A stretch of DNA of 10,751 nucleotides, from positions 1 through 10,751 of the forward strand of contig LJCR01000038.1 of the NCBI GenBank assembly GCA_001399705.1. Direction: 5' to 3'. Made by a program: the position numbers and the translations under genes. The notes below the pieces were generated by a model, which was not told the origin of the DNA, did no database searches, and saw only the letters and a program-made list of their open reading frames with translations. The DNA comes from Kouleothrix aurantiaca (lineage in GTDB: Bacteria > Chloroflexota > Chloroflexia > Chloroflexales > Roseiflexaceae). Below are positions 6,329 through 10,751 of this stretch, one piece after another; positions within the stretch are counted from its first letter, which is position 1, and every line of letters starts with the position of its first letter.

Positions 6329-6918
6329 CTTTGCAGTCTTTGATAGCTCCTATTGGTGGCGCGCCGTCTCCGAGAAGCGTAGACACCAATACAATCTCGC
6401 CGTAGTATAATGCGGGAAGCATTTGAGGCGTATTGCGTTGTTGCAGCAAACAATGTGCAAAGTGGGCAGCGGGCGCTCCCAATCGTCTTCCTGCTTGTTT
6501 GGAGTTGATGGCGCGAGGACATGTTGGAGGCTCGCCGGTGTGCGGTGGCTTTACCTCAAGGAGTTCGGACAGCCGTTGGGAATCTCAAGCTGTGGGCGTT
6601 CAGCGAGCCAGCGCACCGCCCGTGTTCGCGCTCCGCTGTTTGACGCCAAGTGTCCCTCCATCACACTAACTTGACATTAGTATCATAATGTGATATTATC
6701 CTCGTACTAGCCGGATGCACGCGCTTGTGCTCGCGCACCAATTGATCAGAGCCAGCGCATGGTGGTCTCTTCGGTCGAGAAAGTTAGATCATCCAGCCCG
6801 AAGCGCGCGGCCCTCGCTCAGCAGAGTGGCGTTTGGGCATTAGTCTGAGCAACGCCGACGAACGACATCGCCTGTATCACGGCGATTTGCAGTGTGGCGC
6901 CGGCGGCGTGGGGTTAGA
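6329..6918. other. Long stretch without a convincing gene
   Basis: Apart from the promoter/operator at 6671-6699 I see no supported gene. Open frames are short and compositionally poor. A 42-codon frame (6715-6843, MHALVLAHQLIRASAWWSLR...) and a 29-codon frame (6759-6848, ending LAQQSGVWALV) follow the promoter, but neither has a ribosome site. Minus-strand text around 6560-6660 (RAVRWLAERPQLEIPNGCP, then stop) could be the tail of a lost gene. The 5' leader of the 6919 gene would be about 210 bases long. Confidence 0.5.
6671..6699 (+). promoter_or_regulatory. Sigma70-type promoter with dyad operator in the spacer
   Basis: TTGACA (6671-6676), 17 bases, TATTAT (6694-6699): a near-consensus housekeeping promoter, with transcription expected to start around 6706 toward the 6919 gene. 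The spacer contains TATCA-TAATG-TGATA (6681-6695), a perfect 5-bp dyad extended with one mismatch by TA/TA. It overlaps a second dyad ATAAT-GTGAT-ATTAT (6685-6699) that covers the -10 box. A repressor bound there would block polymerase. Its identity is unknown. Confidence 0.65.
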
Positions 6919-7506
6919 ATGCGGCACCTGTTTTTGAATAGCGAGCCGCTTCAGCGGCTGTGGGACCGCGGTGAGATCGGCCCAGATGACCTGGCGTATG
7001 CGCTGTTCGTGTTTTCGAGCGGCGATGCTACCTGGATGGACCGCGTATCTCCGGCGATCTACGACACACTGCTGGACGCGGAGGGATCGGGGTGCCGGCT
7101 GAGCCTCCCGCTTGGCGCTAGCCGGGACAACCTTGTCGTTCGGCTCAACCGCATGCTGACCTATGCAGGATACCAGCGGGTGCGGGGCAGCGATGCGGAG
7201 TTGGCGCAGAAAGATATTCCCGCCAACACGACCGGCGTCCGCCTGGGCTGGGACCCGCCGCTCAACACCTTCTTCGCCACCGTGGCGACGGAGGGCGCGA
7301 ACCCGGACGAGGACAACCCGCACATCCAGCTCTGGCTCGGCGCCGAGCCAGGCGCGATCGCGACCGTGGATGCGCTTCAGGATGCGCTGGCGGCCTGGGT
7401 GATCATCCCGGAGGCCCTGCGGCAGCGCCTCGCCTGGGACCAGGCGGCGGAGCAGATCGCGCCGGCGGAAGACCCGCAGGCGTACCGGTCAGTCACCACC
7501 CCGTAA
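6919..7506 (+). CDS. Hypothetical protein, 195 aa
   Basis: I do not recognise this family. From ATG 6919 the protein begins MRHLFLNSEPLQRLWDRGEI and is soluble, acidic and without membrane segments or signal peptide. Notable stretches are DDLAYALFVFSSGDATWMDR (about 17-36), LPLGASRDNLVVRLNRMLTY (about 61-80), RLGWDPPLNTFFATVA and NPHIQLWLGAEPGAIATVDA. Composition is typical of real coding sequence. I chose 6919 rather than GTG 6892 because the added residues would be arginine-rich junk (MWRRRRGVR). The ribosome site is poor (GGGGTTAGA before the ATG). The last codons (SVTTP, stop) fall in the dyad at 7496-7515 that may be the IscB element's left end, so the natural C-terminus may have been replaced by the insertion. 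The strong promoter at 6671-6699 probably drives it. Confidence 0.7.
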   Translation: MRHLFLNSEPLQRLWDRGEIGPDDLAYALFVFSSGDATWMDRVSPAIYDTLLDAEGSGCRLSLPLGASRDNLVVRLNRMLTYAGYQRVRGSDAELAQKDIPANTTGVRLGWDPPLNTFFATVATEGANPDEDNPHIQLWLGAEPGAIATVDALQDALAAWVIIPEALRQRLAWDQAAEQIAPAEDPQAYRSVTTP

Positions 7507-7753
7507 ATGAGGTGGCTTGATCTTCGGGTCTAGCCCGGACTGACCAGGATCCAGGGCGGGCAACCGCCCTCCGCCCGGAAGGTCATGATACGTCGGGCTG
7601 CGACAGCGCCAGGCCCGACCGCTATCGCTCGTGAGAACGTCGTCCTGGGGCAAGGGACGCATCTGGCGAGCACGACAAGCCTTCCGCGCATGGTCGAGGC
7701 GCACATTACCCCAGCAATGGGAGCCGCCCCGGTAACGGGGCAAAGGGAGCAAG
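7507..7753 (+). ncRNA. IscB omega RNA (HEARO-type leader)
   Basis: The 247 bases between the 6919 gene and iscB are non-coding but highly structured. CGGG/CCCG (7525-7537) comes first. AGGGCGG (7553-7559) and CCGCCCT (7564-7570) form a perfect 7-bp stem with a GCAA (GNRA) loop. GTCGGGC (7592-7598) pairs with GCCCGAC (7613-7619). GCCCCG (7726-7731) pairs with CGGGGC (7736-7741) around a GTAA (GNRA) loop, ending 12 bases before the iscB ATG. A structured RNA directly upstream is the known arrangement for iscB, where it acts as the guide RNA with the guide taken from the left flank. The final GGTAAC-GGGGCAAAGGGAG pattern before ATG is characteristic. Exact 5' end and guide are not determined. 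Confidence 0.72.
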
Positions 7754-8413
7754 ATGGTTTTCGTTCTCTCAACTGACAGAGTGCCGCTCGACCCCTGCCA
7801 CGAGGCGCGGGCCAGGGAGCTACTCTCAAAGGGCCGCGCCGCCGTGTGGCGCACCTTCCCATTCACGATCATGCTCAAGGATCGCATCCGTACCGAGTCC
7901 GACGTCCATGACCATCGCCTCAAGATTGACCCCGGCAGCAAGACCACCGGGATCGTGATCGTGCAGGAGGCGACCCATTCGACAAGCTCAGGGCAGGCGG
8001 ATCGGGTGGTGTTCGCGGCCGAGCTGACCCACCGCGGCCAGGCCATTCGCAACTCACTCCTGGCGCGGCGGGCCGTGCGCCGCAGCCGCCGCCAGCGCAA
8101 AACGCGCTACCGGCCCGCGCGCTTCCTCAACCGCAGGCGGAGAGCCGGCTGGCTAGCGCCCTCGCTCGCCCATCGTGCGCTGACCACGGACACGTGGGTG
8201 CGGCGGCTGCGCGCGGCCTGTCCCATCACGGCCATTAGCATGGAGTTGGTGCGGTTCGATACCCAGGCTATGGAGCACCCGGAGATCGCGGGAGTGGAGT
8301 ACCAGCGCGGCACGCTGTTCGGCTGGGGGTCTGGAATTATCTGCTGGCCAAGTGGGGCCACCGCTGCGCCTACTGCGGCGCGACAGGCGTGCGGCTGGAG
8401 CAAGAGCATCTGA
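7754..8413 (+). CDS. iscB: IscB RNA-guided nuclease, N-terminal frame (before frameshift)
   Basis: IscB is the RuvC+HNH nuclease ancestral to Cas9. This frame carries the N-terminal PLMP-type domain (STDRVPLDPCHEARARELL, with PLDP in place of PLMP, residues 6-24). RuvC-I KIDPGSKTTGI has D59. The arginine-rich bridge helix is RRAVRRSRRQRKTRYRPARF (about 105-124). RuvC-II is ISMELVRFD with E164. Authentic sequence ends at LFGW (residue 191). After that, in a G5 run at 8325-8329, the frame is wrong and encodes 28 nonsense residues to 8413. Restoring one base (GGGGG to GGGAGG) gives LFGWEVWNYLLAKWGHRCAY and joins the HNH half. The ATG at 7754 follows AAAGGGAGC. Residues 73-82 (ATHSTSSGQA) come from a small repeat inserted in frame. 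Intact protein would be about 429 aa. Confidence 0.88.
   Translation: MVFVLSTDRVPLDPCHEARARELLSKGRAAVWRTFPFTIMLKDRIRTESDVHDHRLKIDPGSKTTGIVIVQEATHSTSSGQADRVVFAAELTHRGQAIRNSLLARRAVRRSRRQRKTRYRPARFLNRRRRAGWLAPSLAHRALTTDTWVRRLRAACPITAISMELVRFDTQAMEHPEIAGVEYQRGTLFGWGSGIICWPSGATAAPTAARQACGWSKSI
7974..7997 (+). repeat. Small dispersed palindromic-type repeat inserted in iscB
   Basis: The run CATTCGACAAGCTCAGGGCA (7977-7996) matches a short dispersed repeat family I know from many bacterial genomes, whose usual translations are STSSGQA or, on the other strand, CPELVEW. Here it adds about eight residues (THSTSSGQ) between RuvC-I and the next strand without disturbing the frame. Confidence 0.6.
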
Positions 8414-9042
8414 TCCCGCGCAGCAGAGGCGGCAGCGACCGCATCACCAACCTCACGATCGCCTGCCGGCCCTGCAACGAGCGCAAAGGCAACCAGACCG
8501 CCGCCGAATTCGGCTTCCCGCACCTGATGGCGCTATCTAAAGCCCCACTCAAGGATGCGGCGGCAGTGAACAGCGTGCGCTGGGCCATCTATCAGCGCCT
8601 ACTAGCGACGGGACTACCCGTCGAGGCCGGCACCGGCGGTAGGACGAAGTGGAATCGCGCCCGGCTCGGCTGGCCGAAAGCCCACTGGCGCGACGCGGCA
8701 GTAGTCGGGGCGAGTACGCCTGATGAGCTGCACGTTGCAGTCGGAAGCGTGCTGCTGATCGCCAGTACGGGCCACGGATCGAGGCAGATGTGCGGGACGA
8801 ACAAGCACGGCTTTCCGATCCGCCACAAGCGGAAGCAGAAGCGGTGGTTTGGGTTTTTGACGGGCGATCTGGTGCGGGCGGTCATTCCTGGCGGGAAGTA
8901 CGCTGGCACGCACATTGGGCGGATCGCAGTGCGTTCGCGACCGCTGTTCAAACTCAGTGGGTTTGACGTGCATCCCAAATATCTCAGGGTGATCCAGCGG
9001 GCGGATGGCTATGCCTATGCGATGCGAAAGGAGAGATCGTGA
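8331..9042 (+). CDS. iscB: IscB RNA-guided nuclease, C-terminal frame (HNH and RuvC-III)
   Basis: The frame open from about 8331 reads VWNYLLAKWGHRCAYCGATG, then VRLEQEHLIPRSRGGSDRIT, NLTIACRPCNERKGNQ. This is a complete HNH domain: zinc pairs CAYC (8364-8375) and CRPC, the catalytic His in EHLIPRS, and Asn in the NL/CNERK part. Downstream, AHWRDAAVVGASTPDELHVA gives the His-Asp RuvC-III signature, followed by STGHGSRQMC and NKHGFPIRH, both typical for IscB. A C-terminal region to MRKERS and TGA 9040-9042 completes the protein. On its own this half lacks a start; the first GTG (8389) is inside the HNH domain without a ribosome site. It is the rear half of the 7754 gene, displaced by a one-base loss in the G5 run. 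All catalytic residues are kept, so the break is recent, or a sequencing error. Confidence 0.87.
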
Positions 9043-9620
9043 TGGCGAAAGCACGCACCATTGTAGCAGTTACCGAATTCTCGTCTGATCTGCGATCGTT
9101 ACCAAAGCCAGGAATTCGGGCATATGCTCGAATCTTCTGTATGCGGTGTGGGAGACATCACAATCTGCACTGGGAGGAGTTCAAGAACGCGCTGGACATC
9201 GAGCGCGTGACAGCTCACCGCCCGCATCATCCTGGCGCGGGGATGAAGACACCGACTTCGCTCCAAGAAATCATCGACATCTATGCCTTCAAGTATTGCG
9301 ATCGGGAATCGGATGGTGACGGTTACGACTATAGGTGTTTGGACGCGGCTTCCCCCCGCCAGCTAAAGCAGGCGGCCCCCGCCGCGCAATTTCGGTGGTT
9401 CCTCGTCTCCGGCCAGCTTGTGGCCGATGGCCGGACGATTCCGATTTTAACCGGTGCCCATGCCGCGGATCTGCCGGCAGGCGACGCAGGCCGGGCGGAG
9501 GTCGCCGAGCGTATGCGGCGGACTGTCGCGGCTGATTCGGGCGATCCCACCGCGCGCTGGCAGGATCTTCAGGTGATCGAGTTGCCCATCGACGCCAAAC
9601 AGGCGCCGAATCTCGCATAG
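9042..9620 (+). CDS. IscB-adjacent Cys/His ORF fused to a host-like tail, 192 aa
   Basis: ATG 9042 overlaps the iscB stop (TGATG) and has AAAGGAGAGA 5 bases before it, so it should be translated with iscB. The front part (residues 1-98) is AT-richer than the surroundings and contains FCMRCGRHHNLHWEEF (C33, C36, H39, H40, H43), a likely metal site, then HRPHHPGAG, more Cys (C86, C99) and an acidic DRESDGDGYD. I recognise no family. Residues about 100-115 are encoded by the right-end-like hairpin of the IscB element. The tail from QFRWFLVSGQLVADGRTIPI to the end (DPTARWQDLQVIELPIDAKQ...) is GC-rich, like the host genes, and reads like part of a separate host protein. So the ORF may be an element gene running on into an interrupted host gene. 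It ends 13 bases before the next start. Confidence 0.6.
   Translation: MAKARTIVAVTEFSSDLRSLPKPGIRAYARIFCMRCGRHHNLHWEEFKNALDIERVTAHRPHHPGAGMKTPTSLQEIIDIYAFKYCDRESDGDGYDYRCLDAASPRQLKQAAPAAQFRWFLVSGQLVADGRTIPILTGAHAADLPAGDAGRAEVAERMRRTVAADSGDPTARWQDLQVIELPIDAKQAPNLA
9356..9375 (+). repeat. Right-end-like hairpin of the IscB element
   Basis: CCGCC-A-GC (9356-9363) pairs with GC-A-GGCGG (9368-9375), loop TAAA, with an A-A mismatch in the stem. C-rich runs flank it on both sides. Its location at the change from AT-richer to GC-rich sequence supports a role as the element's subterminal hairpin. It lies inside the 9042-9620 reading frame, so it is unlikely to have arisen as host coding sequence. Confidence 0.55.
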
Positions 9621-9633
9621 CACGAGGAGCGTT

Positions 9634-10173
9634 ATGGCAGACGAGCGTCATTCCCGGCCCTTGTACGGCGCGGGGCTGGCCGACATCGAGGTCTACACAG
9701 CCGCGCTGCGTGAGACGATCGGCCATCTTCAGACCGAGCTAGGGGAGCTGCCGGAGCTACAGCGACGGCTGGAGGCCGCTGAGACGCGCACATGCCCTTT
9801 CTGTGGCGGCACGATGCGCGACCTGACGGTGCTGATCGAGTTTGGCGGCTTCGCGAGTCTGGGTGGTGACTACTCGACGCTGAGTTGGGCATCCCACACG
9901 ACAGGTTGGGCTTTGCCGCTGCGGTGGGAGTGCCAGAGCTGCCAGACGCATGACAGCACCCCGCCGCCGCGCGACGCGCAGCTCTGGGACGACGCCAGCC
10001 CGCCGGGCAAGGCCGCGTTTGCGCACGTGCTGTTCGATGTCTTTCCGTTCCTGGTTCAGATCGCCTATGATAGCCGTGGTTTGGTCTGGTATCTCGGCAT
10101 GGCCGACACCTGGTACGCCGCGACCGGCAGTCGCGCGCAGTTGAAGGAGCGCTGGGACATCCAGGGGAAATGA
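9634..10173 (+). CDS. Hypothetical zinc-ribbon protein, 179 aa
   Basis: ATG 9634 follows GAGGAG with good spacing, 13 bases after the preceding stop, suggesting one transcript. Residues 13-52 form a likely coiled coil (ALRETIGHLQTELGELPELQ). Then come CPFC (C54, C57) and WECQSC (C100, C103): two CxxC knuckles about 43 residues apart, the layout of a zinc ribbon. The C-terminal part (KAAFAHVLFDVFPFLVQIAY, LGMADTWYAATGSRAQLKER) is a mixed helical domain. No enzymatic motif is visible. A role in nucleic-acid or protein binding would fit a zinc ribbon plus coiled coil, but this is a guess. Codon use matches the neighbouring GC-rich genes. Confidence 0.75.
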   Translation: MADERHSRPLYGAGLADIEVYTAALRETIGHLQTELGELPELQRRLEAAETRTCPFCGGTMRDLTVLIEFGGFASLGGDYSTLSWASHTTGWALPLRWECQSCQTHDSTPPPRDAQLWDDASPPGKAAFAHVLFDVFPFLVQIAYDSRGLVWYLGMADTWYAATGSRAQLKERWDIQGK

Positions 10174-10190
10174 TCTCGATGGTGCTGGAC

Positions 10191-10204
10191 GCGGACACGT
10201 CCGC
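10191..10204 (+). promoter_or_regulatory. Short hairpin ahead of the last gene
   Basis: GCGGA (10191-10195), loop CACG, TCCGC (10200-10204) form a perfect 5-bp stem in the 47-base gap between the 10173 stop and ATG 10221. It has no U tract, so it is not a good terminator. It ends 6 bases before the GAGG ribosome site at 10210-10213 and could influence translation. It may also be chance in GC-rich DNA. Confidence 0.3.
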
Positions 10205-10220
10205 TACGCGAGGTATAGTC

Positions 10221-10751
10221 ATGACTGACCCGAGCTTTGCGCCGGCGCGCACGCCTGCCGAGGTCGACGCGATTGTCGACGCCCTCGACCGCGAGGCGCA
10301 CGCGGAGATCGATCGCGTGTTCGGGCATGCGGATGCGAGCTGTATGACTTGCACGCGCGCGATCCTCGATACGCTGGATCTCTTCGCCGTCCCGGCAAGG
10401 CCGCTGACGGTCTGGGCTACGGTGACCAATGCTGCCTACGAGCGTTTGCTGAGCCCGTCTGAGCAGCGGTCGGTGCAGGAGTTGGGGTTGCCCCGCGCGT
10501 GGCGTACCGCCGGCGCGTTCCGTATCGACATCGGACACCCGAACGATCGGGTGGAGGCAGGTGACAGCGGCTGGCCAGGCCACCTCGTCGCGCTCGTGGA
10601 CGAGCGGCTGGTGCTGGACATCGCGATCGAGATGGCCAACGCGCCCGCCGCCGGGTTTGCACTGACGTCGGTCATCATCCCCGTTCCGCCGGGCTGGGTA
10701 GCTGGCGAACTGGAACTGGCGGGCGATGTCGGAACCGCGACGGTCCGCTAC
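10221..10751 (+). CDS. Hypothetical protein with a Cys...His...Asp pattern, 177 codons, runs off right edge
   Basis: From ATG 10221, preceded by GAGG 7 bases upstream, the frame is open for 177 codons to the window end: MTDPSFAPARTPAEVDAIVD and on. An in-frame ATG at 10179 would add 14 residues but has a poorer ribosome site. Key segments are SCMTCTRAILDTLDLFAVPA (C41, C44), VWATVTNAAYERLL, WPGHLVALVDERLVLDIAIE (H121, D133) and FALTSVIIPVPPGW. An N-terminal Cys-helix, a later GHLV strand and an LVLD strand resemble the Cys-His-Asp order of papain-like and transglutaminase-like folds, where a 'GHLVV...LVD' pair carries His and Asp. That is inference from motif order; I cannot name a family. 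Composition is typical coding for this region. Confidence 0.7.
   Translation, partial: MTDPSFAPARTPAEVDAIVDALDREAHAEIDRVFGHADASCMTCTRAILDTLDLFAVPARPLTVWATVTNAAYERLLSPSEQRSVQELGLPRAWRTAGAFRIDIGHPNDRVEAGDSGWPGHLVALVDERLVLDIAIEMANAPAAGFALTSVIIPVPPGWVAGELELAGDVGTATVRY

Larger units (their letters stand above)
7496..9390 (+). mobile_element. IscB element (IS200/IS605-related, no tnpA); ends approximate
   Basis: Order: left-end dyad CCACC(7496-7500)/GGTGG(7511-7515), structured leader RNA, iscB, overlapping small ORF, right-end-like hairpin. At the right, CCGCC-A-GC (9356-9363), loop TAAA, GC-A-GGCGG (9368-9375), flanked by CCCC runs, looks like the right-end hairpins of IscB elements. GC content and style change from AT-richer (9042-9340) back to GC-rich after it, supporting a boundary at about 9376-9395. 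No Y1 transposase is present. Neither end can be fixed because I could not rebuild the empty site. Confidence 0.5.

Noticed and set aside
7585..7776. 63-codon plus frame in the iscB leader
   Set aside because: The region is packed with GNRA-capped stems matching an omega RNA, and the frame has no ribosome site or recognisable protein.
9632..10429. 265-codon minus-strand open frame
   Set aside because: Opposite the zinc-ribbon gene and the last gene; Arg/Ser/Ala-rich with no domain, while both plus-strand genes have ribosome sites.
1..10751. CRISPR array, tRNA or rRNA genes
   Set aside because: No regularly spaced direct repeats, no cloverleaf or T-arm pattern and no rRNA-like sequence were seen on either strand by eye.

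Overview
The window looks like a GC-rich, accessory, partly decayed stretch of a bacterial chromosome. The style of its proteins (compact P450, seven-residue-rich histidine kinase, many lineage-specific small ORFs, solo TnpB and IscB elements) suggests a filamentous member of the Chloroflexota such as the Roseiflexus/Kouleothrix group. That assignment is inference from protein style only. No rRNA, tRNA or CRISPR array is visible.

Left part (1-1471). The left edge holds the first codons of an IS3-type orfA on the minus strand, reading out of the window, with a probable IS terminus near 127. Next to it is the C-terminal remnant of an ATP-grasp (DUF4343-like) protein, then an unrecognised gene (674-1416) whose plausible protein jumps between two frames. 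A perfect 18-bp hairpin terminator (1430-1471) separates these plus-strand genes from the minus-strand block.

Centre (1476-6328, all minus strand). Read 5' to 3', this is an operon-like block: a cytochrome P450 broken by an in-frame TAA and by frameshifts near its N-terminus; a shrunken duplicate of a histidine-kinase ATPase domain; a full-length membrane histidine kinase; and a receiver-domain protein that starts 2 bases after the kinase stop. The receiver gene is split by a solo tnpB element (IS200/IS605 superfamily, no tnpA). Removing 1749-3092 restores one continuous 150-codon reading frame, so insertion site, orientation and element ends can be read almost to the base.

Promoter region (6329-6918). 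About 590 bases without a convincing gene, but with an excellent sigma70-like promoter (TTGACA-N17-TATTAT at 6671-6699) whose spacer is packed with overlapping dyads, a likely operator, pointing at the 6919 gene.

Right part (6919-10751, plus strand). A hypothetical gene (6919-7506) is followed by an IscB element: a structured non-coding leader (omega/HEARO-type RNA, about 7507-7753), then iscB (7754-9042) with all RuvC and HNH motifs but a one-base frameshift in a G5 run. A small CxxC/His-rich ORF overlaps the iscB stop (TGATG) and reads through a right-end-like hairpin (9356-9375) into GC-rich host-like sequence. Two further lineage-specific genes follow: a zinc-ribbon protein (9634-10173) and a partial gene with a Cys-His-Asp pattern (10221 to the window end).

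Overall theme: two different TnpA-less RNA-guided nuclease elements (TnpB and IscB) and an IS3-type end within 10 kb, surrounded by damaged host genes. Some frameshifts could be sequencing indels rather than real decay; the IS split and the duplicated kinase tail cannot be explained that way.
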